Below, in pieces: positions 34,992 through 45,400 of a stretch of 64,000 bases of DNA. The notes beneath the pieces are model-generated. The model was given only the letters and a program-made list of their open reading frames with translations, was not told the DNA's origin and did not search any database. Position 1 is the stretch's first letter. Each line of letters opens with the position of its first letter. The position numbers and the translations under genes are program-made. The stretch comes from Gordonia alkaliphila (lineage in GTDB: Bacteria > Actinomycetota > Actinomycetes > Mycobacteriales > Mycobacteriaceae): positions 2,976,001 through 3,040,000 of the forward strand of contig NZ_JALKBW010000001.1 in assembly GCF_023017165.1 (NCBI RefSeq). The letters are read 5' to 3'.

Positions 34992-35615
34992 TCACATTGT
35001 TCCCGGGTCGGTTCGGGAGTGTCGTCCGGCGGCTTCCACCATCCGCAACGCGAGGTCGGCGTAGGCATCCGACAGGGCTTCGGGGCTGAGGCTGCCGCCT
35101 TCGTCGTACCAGCGGGCGATGTCGATGTTCATCGACAGCAGGGCCAGGGTCACCGCCCGCGGATCGCTGGTCGCGAAGTCGCCGGAGGCCATTCCGGCGT
35201 CGACCACCGCGCGCATCCGGCGGGCGATCTCACGGCGAAGTTGGCGGATCTCGGTGTAATGCTCCGGGCTGAGCGAGGCGAGCTCGTAGTTCACAACGCG
35301 AGCGGTGGTGTGATTCTCCGCATGGTGGCGGGAGAAGCCGCGGATCAGGCGGTGCAGACGGGCCGCCGGGGCGAGTTCGGGGTCGTCGTACTCGTCGACC
35401 ACCGCCAGGGTGTCGCGGTGCCCGCCCAGCGACAGCTGGTAGAGCAGATCCTCTTTGGACGGGTAGTGGACGTACACCGCGGCCGGGCTCATCCCGGCGG
35501 CCGCCGCGAGATCGCGGGTGGTGGTGCCGTGGAAACCGCGGTCGGCGAAAGCCGTGACGGCCGCATCCAGCAGCCGGGCCCGCGTCTGCTGCGCCTTCGA
35601 AGTGTTCTCGGTCAC
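34992..35615 (-). CDS. TetR-family transcriptional regulator
   Basis: 207 residues from GTG 35613-35615 with AGGGG upstream. The TetR helix-turn-helix (about 10-57) includes GFHGTTTRDLAAAAGMSPAAVYVHYPSKEDLL. The C-terminal ligand domain is helical and not diagnostic. It is divergent from a catabolic gene cluster (SDRs, phosphotransferase-like protein, acyl-CoA dehydrogenase), so it probably represses that cluster and responds to an acyl-CoA ester. A palindromic operator candidate lies between them. Confidence 0.88.
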   Translation of the reverse strand: MTENTSKAQQTRARLLDAAVTAFADRGFHGTTTRDLAAAAGMSPAAVYVHYPSKEDLLYQLSLGGHRDTLAVVDEYDDPELAPAARLHRLIRGFSRHHAENHTTARVVNYELASLSPEHYTEIRQLRREIARRMRAVVDAGMASGDFATSDPRAVTLALLSMNIDIARWYDEGGSLSPEALSDAYADLALRMVEAAGRHSRTDPGTM

Positions 35616-35712
35616 TGCCGGCCCCTGTCTGTCCTACCCTGTCGTCTGTGCGTCGTTCTCGTGTCGACGGTTGACGTTCACCGCCATCACCGGCAGAGTA
35701 GAGCACCAGAGC

Positions 35713-35728
35713 CTAAGCGAGCGCTTAG
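35713..35728. promoter_or_regulatory. Candidate TetR operator
   Basis: CTAAGCG-AG-CGCTTAG is a perfect 7-bp inverted repeat between the TetR gene and the first SDR gene. Its AAGCG/CGCTT form resembles operators of actinobacterial TetR regulators of lipid and acyl-CoA catabolism. Confidence 0.65.
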
Positions 35729-35772
35729 TCGAGGATTTCAGTGCAGACACTGCAGAACGGAGCCCCGTGCCG

Positions 35773-36531
35773 ATGAGTGACCAACGATTTGCCGGTAAGA
35801 CCGCGATCGTGACCGGAGCCAGCCGTGGCATCGGTCTCGCGATCGCCCAGCGACTGGTCGACGAGGGGGCGCGGGTGGTCATCACCGCGCGCAAGGAGCC
35901 GGCGCTGCAAGCGGCCGTCACTCAGCTCGGCGGACCCGAGCACGCGGTGTACGTGGTCGGCGGCGCCGACAACACGGCGCACCAGGACGCGGCCGTGGCG
36001 GCGGCCCTGGAGAACTTCGGTTCGGTGGACTATCTGGTGAACAACACCGGCATCAATCCGGTGTACGGCCCGCTGATGGAGATGGACGTCGAGGCCGCGC
36101 GCAAGATCCTGGACGTCAACGTCCTCTCGGCCCTGTCCTGGGCGCAGAAGGTGCACGCCGCGTGGATGGGCGAGCACGGCGGCGCCATCGTCAACCTCGG
36201 CTCCATCGCCGGGCTGCGTCCGGCGCCCGGCATCGCGTTCTACGGCGTCTCCAAGGCGGCCGTACTGCACCTCACCGAAGAGCTCGCGGTGGAGCTGGGC
36301 CCGAAGATCCGGGTCAACGCCGTGGCCCCGGCCGTGGTGAAGACGCAGTTCGCGACCGCGCTCTACGAGGGTCGCGAGGAGAAGGTCGCCGCGGCCTACC
36401 CGCTGAAGCGACTCGGCGAACCGGACGACATCGGTTCCGTGGTGGCCTTCCTGCTGTCCGCGGATGCGGGCTGGATGACCGGCCAGACCCTCGTAGTCGA
36501 CGGCGGCGTCCTCCTCGGAGGTGGCGCGTGA
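35773..36531 (+). CDS. Short-chain dehydrogenase/reductase, FabG-like
   Basis: 252 residues. The cofactor loop is TGASRGIG (14-21) and the catalytic residues are Ser144, Tyr157 and Lys161. Family enzymes oxidise or reduce hydroxyacyl or steroid-like substrates with NAD(P). ATG 35773 is chosen; GTG 35767 in frame is equally close to the CGGAG site. The stop overlaps the next SDR gene as GTGA. First gene of a four-gene catabolic operon. Confidence 0.88.
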   Translation: MSDQRFAGKTAIVTGASRGIGLAIAQRLVDEGARVVITARKEPALQAAVTQLGGPEHAVYVVGGADNTAHQDAAVAAALENFGSVDYLVNNTGINPVYGPLMEMDVEAARKILDVNVLSALSWAQKVHAAWMGEHGGAIVNLGSIAGLRPAPGIAFYGVSKAAVLHLTEELAVELGPKIRVNAVAPAVVKTQFATALYEGREEKVAAAYPLKRLGEPDDIGSVVAFLLSADAGWMTGQTLVVDGGVLLGGGA

Positions 36532-37340
36532 GCGGCTTCGATCCCCACGGCGCCTGCGTCGTCGTGACCGGCGCGGGCAACGGCATCGGCGCGGCCCTGG
36601 CGACCGCCCTCGCTGCGCGCGGCGCGCACGTCGTGGTCGCCGATCTCGACGCCGAGGGTGCCGCGCGCACCGTCGACGTCATCGAGACCGCAGGCGGCAC
36701 CGCCGTCGCCGCACCCGGCGATGCGGCCTCGGAGGATGGCGTGGCCGCACTGATCGGCACCGCGCGCGAAGCCTTCGGTCCGGTGCAGGCGTGGTTCGCC
36801 AACGCCGGCGTCGACCGCGGCCGCGGCCTGGACGCCACCGAAGCCGAGTGGGCGCTGTCCCTCGACGTGAACGTGATGGCGCATGTGCGCGCCGCGCGGG
36901 CGCTGCTGCCGGAATGGCTGGACGCCGGCGGCGGCCGCTTCGTCGTCACGGCGTCGGCGGCCGGCCTGCTCACCATGCTCGAGGCGCCCGCCTACTCGGT
37001 GACCAAGCACGGTGCGGTGGCCTTCGCCGAGTGGCTGTCGGCCACCTACCGGCACCGCGGCGTCGTGGTGCAGGCACTGTGCCCGCAGGGCGTGCAGACC
37101 CGCATGCTGACCGAATCCGGGCCGCTGGAGGAGATCCTCAGCCGGGACACGGCGTTGACGGCCGAACAGGTGGCCGCCGATGTGCTGTCCGCGCTCGACG
37201 GCGACGAGTTCCTGATCCTGCCGCACGCCGACGTCGCCGACTACTACCGGGCACGCGCGAACGACACCGACCGCTGGCTGTCCGGCATGAACCGACTGCA
37301 GCAGAAGCTGGACGCGGGGAAGGCCGCCGGCGGTGAGTGA
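36528..37340 (+). CDS. Short-chain dehydrogenase/reductase
   Basis: 270 residues. Cofactor loop TGAGNGIG (14-21); catalytic Ser143, Tyr156 and Lys160. GTG 36528 is preceded by GGAGGTGG and overlaps the previous stop. It differs clearly from its neighbour in sequence, so the two probably act on different intermediates of one pathway. The stop overlaps the next gene by 8 bases. Confidence 0.87.
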   Translation: MSGFDPHGACVVVTGAGNGIGAALATALAARGAHVVVADLDAEGAARTVDVIETAGGTAVAAPGDAASEDGVAALIGTAREAFGPVQAWFANAGVDRGRGLDATEAEWALSLDVNVMAHVRAARALLPEWLDAGGGRFVVTASAAGLLTMLEAPAYSVTKHGAVAFAEWLSATYRHRGVVVQALCPQGVQTRMLTESGPLEEILSRDTALTAEQVAADVLSALDGDEFLILPHADVADYYRARANDTDRWLSGMNRLQQKLDAGKAAGGE

Positions 37341-38349
37341 GCACCTGCCCGGCCTGGATCTGACGGCACTGACGCCCTGGTTCGTCGACCACGTCGGGGC
37401 CGTTGGCGACGGCTTGACCGCCGAACACATCGCCGGCGGCAAGTCGAACCTGACCTACCGTCTGCGCGCGGCCACCGGCGAATGGATCCTGCGACGGCCG
37501 CCGGTGGGCAAGCTGCTCGCCACCGCGCACGACATGGGCCGCGAGTACCGGATGATGTCGGCGCTGGCCGGCACCGCGGTGCCGGTGCCGCAGATGTACG
37601 GCTACTGCGACGACGCCGATGTGCTCGGTGCACCCTTCTACGTGATGGAGTCCGTGGCCGGCACCCCGTACCGGCGGGCCAAGGAACTGCAGCCGCTGGG
37701 CGCCGAGCGCACGCGGGCGATCTCCGAGCGCCTGATCGACACGCTGGCCGCAGTCCACGCGGTGGATCCGGCGGTCGTGGGTCTCGCCGACTTCGGCCGC
37801 GCCGAGGGCTTCCTCGGCCGGCAGGTGAGCCGGTGGCGCTCGCAGTTCGACGCCGCGCACACGCGGGACCTGCCGGACATGATCGCGCTGCACGAGGCGC
37901 TGGCCGCCCGGGTGCCCGCCGACGGCGCACCGGGCATCGTGCACGGCGACTACCGGCTCGACAACGTGTTGTTCGACGCCGACGACCGGCCCGCCGCCGT
38001 CATCGACTGGGAACTGTCGACGATCGGCGACTCGCTGACCGACGTGGCGCTGATGTGCGTGTACGACCGGATGGGCAAGCTGTCGCCGGGTGCGGTCTCC
38101 GACGTGGCCGCCGCGCCCGGATACCTCGACGAGCACGAAGTGCTGGCCCGCTACGCCGCCGGTTCCGACCGCGACCTGAGCGACTTCGGCTTCTACGTGG
38201 GGCTGGCCTGCTTCAAGCTCGCCGGCATCGTCGAGGGCATTCACTACCGCTACGTGAACGGCCAGACGGTGGGCGCCGGCTTCGCCGGAGTCGGCGACTC
38301 CGTCCATCCGCTGCTCGCCGCCGGACTCGCCGCGCTGCGCGGTCAGTAG
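37333..38349 (+). CDS. Aminoglycoside phosphotransferase-fold kinase-like protein (FadE36-like)
   Basis: 338 residues from GTG 37333. The kinase-like fold is shown by [13 protein letters not shown] (catalytic loop) and [11 protein letters not shown] (metal motif). Proteins of this kind beside acyl-CoA dehydrogenases are often misnamed FadE36; in the human ACAD10/11 family the two domains are fused and phosphorylate 4-hydroxyacyl-CoAs. By analogy it may prepare a hydroxyacyl substrate for the dehydrogenase that follows. The substrate is not established. Confidence 0.85.
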   Translation: MSEHLPGLDLTALTPWFVDHVGAVGDGLTAEHIAGGKSNLTYRLRAATGEWILRRPPVGKLLATAHDMGREYRMMSALAGTAVPVPQMYGYCDDADVLGAPFYVMESVAGTPYRRAKELQPLGAERTRAISERLIDTLAAVHAVDPAVVGLADFGRAEGFLGRQVSRWRSQFDAAHTRDLPDMIALHEALAARVPADGAPGIVHGDYRLDNVLFDADDRPAAVIDWELSTIGDSLTDVALMCVYDRMGKLSPGAVSDVAAAPGYLDEHEVLARYAAGSDRDLSDFGFYVGLACFKLAGIVEGIHYRYVNGQTVGAGFAGVGDSVHPLLAAGLAALRGQ

Positions 38350-38405
38350 TACGGGGCACTAGAGCCCAGACGAGACACTGCTTCGACAACCGAGGAGGAA
38401 CAGAC

Positions 38406-39632
<1,227 letters not shown>

Positions 39633-39648
39633 GTTGCCCCACAGAACA

Positions 39649-39685
39649 CTGCCGCCCCTCCCGAACACGTCGGGAGGGGCGGCAG
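39649..39685. terminator. Terminator between the acyl-CoA dehydrogenase gene and sigA
   Basis: A perfect 15-bp GC-rich inverted repeat (39649-39663 with 39671-39685) and a 7-base loop, between convergent genes. Confidence 0.9.
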
Positions 39686-39697
39686 CGTTATGTGGAC

Positions 39698-41092
39698 TCA
39701 GTCCAGGTAGTCGCGGAGGACCTGGGAGCGGCTCGGGTGGCGGAGCTTGCTCATGGTCTTGGACTCGATCTGGCGGATCCGCTCGCGGGTGACGCCGTAG
39801 ACCTGGCCGATCTCGTCCAGGGTGCGGGGCTGACCGTCGGTGAGGCCGAAGCGCAGGCGCACCACGCCGGCTTCGCGCTCGGACAGGGTGTCCAGGACGT
39901 CCTGGAGCTGATCCTGCAGCAGCGTGAAGCTGACCGCGTCGACCGCGACCACGGCCTCGGAGTCTTCGATGAAGTCGCCGAGCTGGCTGTCGCCCTCGTC
40001 GCCGATGGTCTGGTCCAGGGAGATCGGTTCACGCGCGTACTGCTGGATCTCCAGCACCTTCTCCGGCGTGATGTCCATTTCCTTGGCGAGTTCCTCCGGG
40101 GTGGGCTCGCGGCCCAGATCCTGCAGGAGTTCACGCTGGATACGACCCAGCTTGTTGATCACTTCCACCATGTGCACCGGGATACGGATGGTGCGGGCCT
40201 GGTCGGCCATGGCGCGGGTGATGGCCTGGCGGATCCACCACGTGGCGTACGTGGAGAACTTGTAGCCCTTGGTGTAGTCGAACTTCTCGACCGCACGGAT
40301 CAGACCCAGGTTGCCTTCCTGGATGAGGTCGAGGAAGGCCATGCCGCGGCCGGTGTAGCGCTTGGCCAGCGAGACCACGAGGCGCAGGTTGGCCTCGAGG
40401 AGATGGTTCTTGGCGCGGTTGCCGTCGCGGGAGATCCAGTTGAAGTCGCGGCGCTGGGCCACCGACAGCTTCTCGCCGTCGGCCATCACGCGGCGGATCT
40501 TCTCGGTGGCGTACAGGCCGGCTTCGATGCGCTTGGCCAGTTCCACCTCTTCCTCCGCGTTGAGGAGGGCGACCTTGCCGATCTGCTTCAGGTAGGCGCG
40601 CACCGAGTCCGCCGACGCGGTCAGCTCGGCGTCCTTGCGGGCCTGGCGGAGCGCTTCGGACTCGTCCTCATCCCAGACGAAGTCGCTCGAGGACTTCTCA
40701 TCCTTGCTGGACTTGGCCGCCTCGGCGGGCGTCTCCTGCTCGTCGGCTTCGAGATCGGCGTCGACGTCGATCTCGGCTTCGTCGAGGTTCTCGGGCGCGT
40801 CCTCGTCGACGCCGGTGAACTGCGTCTCGTCGTCGAGCTCGTTCGTGGCCGCCGACTTGGTCGCGGTCTTCTTGGCCGCCGTCTTCTTGGCGGTGGTCTT
40901 CTTCGCTGCCGTCTTCTTGGCGGTGGTCTTCTTCGCAGCGGTCTTCTTGGCAGCGGTCTTCTTGGCTGCCGTCTTCTTCGCAGCGGTCTTCTTTGCTGCG
41001 GCCTTCTTGGCGGGCGCCTTCTTGGCCGCTGCCTTACGAACCGGTGCCGGTTCGGCGTCGGTCTCGGCGTCCGGGGTCCTGGTGGTTGCCAC
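39698..41092 (-). CDS. sigA: Primary RNA polymerase sigma factor SigA (HrdB type)
   Basis: 464 residues from GTG 41090-41092, with GAAAGG seven bases upstream. The N-terminus (20-79) is an Ala/Lys repeat, followed by an acidic stretch. Then come region 1.2 ([20 protein letters not shown]), region 2 ([30 protein letters not shown]), region 3 and region 4 with [21 protein letters not shown]. It directs housekeeping transcription. About 224 bases of non-coding sequence separate it from ppgK upstream and must contain its promoter. Confidence 0.97.
   Translation of the reverse strand: MATTRTPDAETDAEPAPVRKAAAKKAPAKKAAAKKTAAKKTAAKKTAAKKTAAKKTTAKKTAAKKTTAKKTAAKKTATKSAATNELDDETQFTGVDEDAPENLDEAEIDVDADLEADEQETPAEAAKSSKDEKSSSDFVWDEDESEALRQARKDAELTASADSVRAYLKQIGKVALLNAEEEVELAKRIEAGLYATEKIRRVMADGEKLSVAQRRDFNWISRDGNRAKNHLLEANLRLVVSLAKRYTGRGMAFLDLIQEGNLGLIRAVEKFDYTKGYKFSTYATWWIRQAITRAMADQARTIRIPVHMVEVINKLGRIQRELLQDLGREPTPEELAKEMDITPEKVLEIQQYAREPISLDQTIGDEGDSQLGDFIEDSEAVVAVDAVSFTLLQDQLQDVLDTLSEREAGVVRLRFGLTDGQPRTLDEIGQVYGVTRERIRQIESKTMSKLRHPSRSQVLRDYLD
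40856..41035 (-). repeat. In-frame 15-bp tandem repeats encoding the SigA Ala/Lys tract
   Basis: Codons 20-79 of sigA are built of units close to KKTAA, each 15 bases long, with small variations ([15 protein letters not shown]). About twelve units are present. The tract is lysine-rich and resembles the C-terminal tails of actinobacterial histone-like proteins. Copy number may vary by slippage. Confidence 0.85.
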
Positions 41093-41316
41093 GTACGACC
41101 TTTCACACAATTATCAACGGCACGGCATGCATTGGACGGCAACGCTGTCGCATCGCATCGCTGCGACGGCGCAAGCGCCGCCGCGTTGGGGCATTGTGCC
41201 TGGTCAGGGGAGTGGGCCGGAGGGAGCCGGACCAACGCGTTCCATTGTAACTAAACGCGGCCGAACCGGGGCGCTCCGGTGGCGACTCGCGACGAGATGG
41301 GCGGGCTCGGACCTGA

Positions 41317-42111
41317 TCAGCGGTCGTCGACGACGGCCATCGCCGCGCCGACGATGCCCGCGGTGTTGCGCAACGCTGCGGGCACCACCGGAACGGCGTT
41401 GGTCAGGTGGGGGATCCAGCGATCGGCCTTGCGGCTGATGCCGCCGCCGACGATGAACAGGTCGGGGGAGAAGATCCGCTCGTAGTGCACGAGCACCGTC
41501 GACAGGTGCCCGGCCCAGGTCTTCAAGGACCAGTCGCGGTCCTTGCGGACCTTGGCGGAGGCCTGCTGCTCGGCGACGATCCCGTCCACCTCCATGTGGC
41601 CCAGTTCGGAGTTCGGGATCAGGGTGCCGTCGTACAGCACGGCCGAGCCGATCCCGGTGCCGAGCGTCAGCAGGATCACCAGGCCGGTGTCGAGGTGCGC
41701 ACCGCCGCCGTAGGCCTGCTCGGCCAACCCCGCGGCGTCGGCGTCGTTGAGGACTCGGACGCGTCGTCCGTGCAGCGATCGCCGGAACAGGGCCTCCACG
41801 TCGGTGCCGATCCACGAACGGTCGACGTTGGCCGCGGTGGTCATGACGCCGTCTTTCACCACGCCGGGCAGGGTGAGACCCACCGGTCCGGTCCAGCCGA
41901 AGTGTTCGACGATGGTGTTCACCGTGCGCGCGACGCGCTCGGGCGTGGCCGGTTGCGGGGTGTCGATGCGGTGGCGTTCGCCGACGAACTCGCCGGTCCG
42001 CAGATCCACGATCGCGCCCTTGATGCCGGTCCCGCCGATGTCGATACCGAAGCTCAATCCGGAGCCGGGACTCGGCACCCGGTCGGCGCCGAGATAGGTC
42101 ACGTCAGACAT
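41317..42111 (-). CDS. ppgK: Polyphosphate/ATP glucokinase
   Basis: 264 residues from ATG 42109-42111, with AAGGTGA upstream. ROK-family sugar kinase: phosphate loop [11 protein letters not shown], catalytic aspartate in [11 protein letters not shown], and [10 protein letters not shown]. Actinobacterial PpgK uses polyphosphate or ATP to make glucose 6-phosphate. The position between sigA and suhB is the same as Rv2702. A longer frame to 42192 overlaps the suhB promoter and is not used. Confidence 0.93.
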   Translation of the reverse strand: MSDVTYLGADRVPSPGSGLSFGIDIGGTGIKGAIVDLRTGEFVGERHRIDTPQPATPERVARTVNTIVEHFGWTGPVGLTLPGVVKDGVMTTAANVDRSWIGTDVEALFRRSLHGRRVRVLNDADAAGLAEQAYGGGAHLDTGLVILLTLGTGIGSAVLYDGTLIPNSELGHMEVDGIVAEQQASAKVRKDRDWSLKTWAGHLSTVLVHYERIFSPDLFIVGGGISRKADRWIPHLTNAVPVVPAALRNTAGIVGAAMAVVDDR

Positions 42112-42169
42112 GGCGTTCACCTTACGGCGCGAACCCGGCCGTCGTTGTGCGCCACTAGACTCGGGTGCT

Positions 42170-43048
42170 GTGAAGCCCGCCGATTCGTCCACATCCGTGT
42201 CCCCGCAAGAACTGTGCGAGATCGCCTGCGCGGTGGCGCGCGAGGCCGCCGATCAGGTGCGTGTGCGCCGCGCCGACCTGTTCCCGGCCACCGGTCGCCG
42301 CGCCGACGACGCCGCGGTGAGCACCAAGTCGACGCCCACCGACCCGGTGACCGTCGCCGATACCGAGAGCGAACGACTCATCCGCGGACTGCTGGCCGTG
42401 GTACGTCCACACGACGCGATCCTCGGCGAAGAGGAGGGCGGGGCCGACGCGCTCGCCGACGGTGTGCGGTGGGTGGTGGATCCGATCGACGGGACGGTCA
42501 ACTTCCTCTACGGGGTACCCGCCTATGCGGTGTCGGTGGCCGCACAGGTCGACGGGGTGTCGCAGGCCGGCGCCGTGGTCGACGTGGCCCGCGGCGTCAC
42601 CTACTGGGCGTGGCTGGGCGGCGGCGCCTGGTGCGCGGGACCCAACGAGGAGCCCCGCCGCCTCACCGCGAATCCGGTCGACGACGTCGCGCTGGCGCTG
42701 GTCGCCACCGGATTCGGGTACTCGCCGATCAGGCGTCGCGCGCAGGGCGAGCTGTTGGCCGCGCTGCTACCGCAGATCCGCGACGTGCGCCGTATGGGCG
42801 CGGCGGCGTTGGACCTGTGCATGGTGGCCGCCGGCGCGGTGGATGCCCACTTCGAGCACGGTTTGGCGCCCTGGGACTGGGCCGCGGGCGGACTGATCGC
42901 CGCCGAGGCGGGCGCGCGGGTGGTGCTGCCGCCGGCGCAGTCCAGTTCCGCCGACGGCCATGCGACGGTCGCGGTGGCACCCGGTATCGCTGACGACTTC
43001 CTGGCGCTGCTCACCGACATCGACGGATTGAGACAGCTTCCGGAGTGA
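42170..43048 (+). CDS. suhB: Inositol monophosphatase
   Basis: 292 residues from GTG 42170. The metal-dependent phosphatase motifs are GEEEGG, DPIDGTVNFLYG and the C-terminal PWDWAAGGLIAAEAG. It releases free inositol from inositol 1-phosphate, needed for phosphatidylinositol and mycothiol in these bacteria. TAGACT (42156-42161) lies eight bases before the GTG and there is no ribosome-binding site, so the start may be leaderless. It is divergent from ppgK. Confidence 0.92.
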   Translation: MKPADSSTSVSPQELCEIACAVAREAADQVRVRRADLFPATGRRADDAAVSTKSTPTDPVTVADTESERLIRGLLAVVRPHDAILGEEEGGADALADGVRWVVDPIDGTVNFLYGVPAYAVSVAAQVDGVSQAGAVVDVARGVTYWAWLGGGAWCAGPNEEPRRLTANPVDDVALALVATGFGYSPIRRRAQGELLAALLPQIRDVRRMGAAALDLCMVAAGAVDAHFEHGLAPWDWAAGGLIAAEAGARVVLPPAQSSSADGHATVAVAPGIADDFLALLTDIDGLRQLPE

Positions 43049-43066
43049 GCCGATGGGGCGGTGAAC

Positions 43067-43723
43067 TCAGCAGGACTGCGCGTGCACGGCCTCGATCAGG
43101 GACCGGTCGACGCCGGACTTCGCGTTGCGCGGGTCCACCGAGCGCAGCGACTCGAGAGCGGCCTGCATGTCCTGCGTCGGTTGGGTGGCGGTGTAGTACT
43201 CGCCGAGGGCCACGTCCACGTCGGTGCCGGCCCGGCCGTCGTTGACCAACTGTGCGCACGGCAGGGCCAGCCACACCGCCGCTGCGGCCGTCTGGCCACC
43301 GGTGCCGAACCGGATCTGCGCCACACAGCTCAGATCGCGTTCGGGGTAGAGCGTGTCGTCGCCGTAGGCGGGGGTGCCGGGCGCGTAGCCCTGTGCCGCC
43401 AGGCCGTCGGCCACCGAGCGCGCCTCGCCGTGGGCGGCGGCCGAGTTCAGCACCGTGACCGTGAACGTCGACAGCGCGGCCGGTGCGACACTCAGCATGT
43501 CCGAGCGATTGACCACCTTGAGTTCGGGGCCTTCTGCGCTGGTCGGCAGGTTGCAGGCGGTCGGGCGGCTCTCCTCTTCGTCGCCGATGAACGCGAAACT
43601 CCAGGCCCCGATGCCGACGAGCGCGAGCACCGTCGCGATCACGATCGCGGGCGTGTAGTTGCGTCGCGGAAACGGGCGTCCCTGGGCATCGGTCGAGTAC
43701 CCGGTGGCGAACTTGGAGACCAT
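43067..43723 (-). CDS. cei: Cell envelope integrity protein Cei (LytR C-terminal domain)
   Basis: 218 residues from ATG 43721-43723. A short basic N-terminus, one membrane segment (about 25-46), and an external LytR_C-type domain with VVNRSDMLSVAPAALSTFTVTVLNSA. Three cysteines occur in the external part (TACNLP, LSCVAQ, LPCAQL) plus the last residue. It matches Rv2700, required for envelope integrity in M. tuberculosis. It converges on suhB with an 18-base gap. Confidence 0.88.
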   Translation of the reverse strand: MVSKFATGYSTDAQGRPFPRRNYTPAIVIATVLALVGIGAWSFAFIGDEEESRPTACNLPTSAEGPELKVVNRSDMLSVAPAALSTFTVTVLNSAAAHGEARSVADGLAAQGYAPGTPAYGDDTLYPERDLSCVAQIRFGTGGQTAAAAVWLALPCAQLVNDGRAGTDVDVALGEYYTATQPTQDMQAALESLRSVDPRNAKSGVDRSLIEAVHAQSC

Positions 43724-43794
43724 GCCACCACTGTAGGGGCAGGCGGCAGGCAACCGCGGGAAGCGACGCACGTGCCGTCCCCCCGCGGCCGGGG

Positions 43795-43823
43795 TTGACT
43801 CGCTGCGATCGATCGCCTAGTAT
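43795..43823 (+). promoter_or_regulatory. Strong housekeeping promoter of the DUF4193 gene
   Basis: TTGACT (43795-43800) and TAGTAT (43818-43823) are exactly 17 bases apart. Initiation about seven bases later would give a leader of roughly 80 bases before ATG 43910. Confidence 0.72.
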
Positions 43824-43909
43824 TCGGCGCGCCTGGGGCGAATAACGTGTGTGTCGCACGGGCCGTGGGGAAGATGGCAAAGCACGACAGGACCAGGGTG
43901 AGGTAGAAC

Positions 43910-44209
43910 ATGGCGACCGATTACGACGCACCTCGGCGGAGCAACGAGGAAGACCTGGCGACGGACTCGCTGGAGGAACTGAAGGCGCGACGCAACGAGG
44001 CGAGCACGGCCGACGTCGACGTCGACGAGACGGAGACCGCGGAGTCGTTCGAACTGCCCGGTGCCGACCTGTCCGGCGAAGAGCTGTCGGTGCGCGTGGT
44101 ACCCAAGCAGGACGACGAGTTCACCTGCGCGAGCTGCTTCCTCGTGTACCACCGCAACCGGCTGGGCGCCGAGCGCGACGGCCAGCTGATCTGCGTGGAC
44201 TGCGCCTGA
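43910..44209 (+). CDS. DUF4193 domain-containing protein
   Basis: 99 residues. The N-terminal two thirds are acidic and probably disordered. The C-terminus carries two Cys pairs, CASCFLVYHRNRLG and ICVDCA, forming a probable zinc ribbon. It matches Rv2699c; the family is conserved across actinobacteria and of unknown function. ATG 43910 is preceded by GAGG. A leader of about 80 bases and a very strong terminator suggest an abundant transcript. Confidence 0.92.
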   Translation: MATDYDAPRRSNEEDLATDSLEELKARRNEASTADVDVDETETAESFELPGADLSGEELSVRVVPKQDDEFTCASCFLVYHRNRLGAERDGQLICVDCA

Positions 44210-44226
44210 GCGATAGAACAGAGCAG

Positions 44227-44266
44227 ACGAAAGAGGCCGACCCCGTACGGGGTCGGCCTCTTTCGT
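44227..44266. terminator. Terminator after the DUF4193 gene
   Basis: A perfect 18-bp inverted repeat (44227-44244 with 44249-44266), GTAC loop, with a T-rich segment in the right arm. The strongest hairpin in the window. Confidence 0.93.
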
Positions 44267-44319
44267 TCGTCCTGTTCGGGCGGTCGTGAGCGCCGGAGAA
44301 CTCAGGCGGTCGACGGAAC

Positions 44320-44847
44320 TCAGGCGGCCGACGACGGCGTTGTCGGCGCGGCACCGGCGTCGACGATGCCCATCGCCGCGAGCACCTTGTCCGGGTGGCG
44401 GGTGGAGACCAGCCAGTACGGGGTGGGGTCGTCCGGGTCGTCGATCACCACGAGCACCATCGGCTTGATCCACGAGCGGTAGACGAGGAACGCCGCGGGG
44501 TCGAGCTGTCGGCCCATGGCGGCGCTGCGGGCCGTCGCCGGAACGACGGCTCCGCGGGCCACTACCTCGGCGGGCAGCATCGCCTTGTGCGCGTGCAGGG
44601 CGCCGTCGGCGTCGACCCGGATCTTCATGCGGTTCATCGTGAACAGCAGCCAGCCGACGAGCACGCCGAGGATCGGGTAGAAGACGTAACTCCAGGTCTG
44701 CATGTAGGCGGCGAGCTGCGCCTGATAGCCCAGCAGCGCCACCAGACCGGCCGCGAGGAGCCACCACCACACCGGCACGGTCAGCCGTTCGGAGTACCGG
44801 TCGGCCGAGGAGCTGGGGGTGGAATGGGAAGCAGTCACGGGGCCCAT
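44320..44847 (-). CDS. DUF3093 membrane protein
   Basis: 175 residues from ATG 44845-44847. Two close membrane segments near the N-terminus (about 25-45 and 52-70), then a cytoplasmic or external domain with the pattern [30 protein letters not shown]. It matches Rv2698; function unknown. GTG 44838 is a good alternative start because TAAGAT (44846-44851) would then be a -10 element eight bases upstream of a leaderless GTG. Confidence 0.85.
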   Translation of the reverse strand: MGPVTASHSTPSSSADRYSERLTVPVWWWLLAAGLVALLGYQAQLAAYMQTWSYVFYPILGVLVGWLLFTMNRMKIRVDADGALHAHKAMLPAEVVARGAVVPATARSAAMGRQLDPAAFLVYRSWIKPMVLVVIDDPDDPTPYWLVSTRHPDKVLAAMGIVDAGAAPTTPSSAA

Positions 44848-44905
44848 CTTACTGGCTGTCGCGGTGGTGGCCGCGCCCCGGCCCGCCCCGAGTAGTGTTC
44901 GGTGC

Positions 44906-45397
44906 GTGACCTCAGAACTCCACTACGAACCGCTGCCTGTGGTGCGGCTCGACCCCGATCTGCCGCTTCCGGCCCGCGCTCACCTCGGTGATGCGGGTGT
45001 CGACCTGTACTCCACCACCGACCTGGAGCTGGGTCCCGGGCGGCGGCAGGTGGTGGGCACCGGTATCGCCATCGCGCTGCCGCACGGCACCGTCGGCCTG
45101 GTGCACCCGCGGTCGGGTCTGGCCGCCCGCGCGGGCCTGTCGATCGTCAACGCGCCCGGCACCATCGACGCCGGCTACCGCGGGGAGATCAAGGTGTGCC
45201 TGATCAACCTCGATCCCGAGTCGTCGATTCAGATCGCCCGCGGCGACCGCATCGCACAACTGCTGGTGCAGAAGGTGGAGTTGCCGGAGATCATCGAGGT
45301 GACCACCCTGGACGAGACCGCGCGCGGGACGGGCGGATACGGCTCCAGCGGCGGGCACGCAATTCTGCATTCGGCGACCGATACTCCGGAGGGTTGA
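44906..45397 (+). CDS. dut: Deoxyuridine 5'-triphosphate nucleotidohydrolase
   Basis: 163 residues. All five dUTPase motifs are present: [19 protein letters not shown], the nucleoside pocket [22 protein letters not shown] and [10 protein letters not shown]. It hydrolyses dUTP to dUMP, which keeps uracil out of DNA and supplies thymidylate synthesis. GTG 44906 follows TAGTGT (44893-44898) by seven bases without a ribosome-binding site, a likely leaderless start. It is three bases from the DUF3710 gene. Confidence 0.96.
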   Translation: MTSELHYEPLPVVRLDPDLPLPARAHLGDAGVDLYSTTDLELGPGRRQVVGTGIAIALPHGTVGLVHPRSGLAARAGLSIVNAPGTIDAGYRGEIKVCLINLDPESSIQIARGDRIAQLLVQKVELPEIIEVTTLDETARGTGGYGSSGGHAILHSATDTPEG

Positions 45398-45400
45398 GCA

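Noticed and set aside
33121..35064. Long frame overlapping the SF2 helicase in another phase
   Set aside because: Its translation lacks motifs and runs through a terminator and two other genes; the helicase motifs lie in the other frame.
40856..41035. Regular 15-bp repeats resembling a CRISPR-like or satellite array
   Set aside because: The repeats are in frame inside sigA, have no spacers and encode the Ala/Lys tract.
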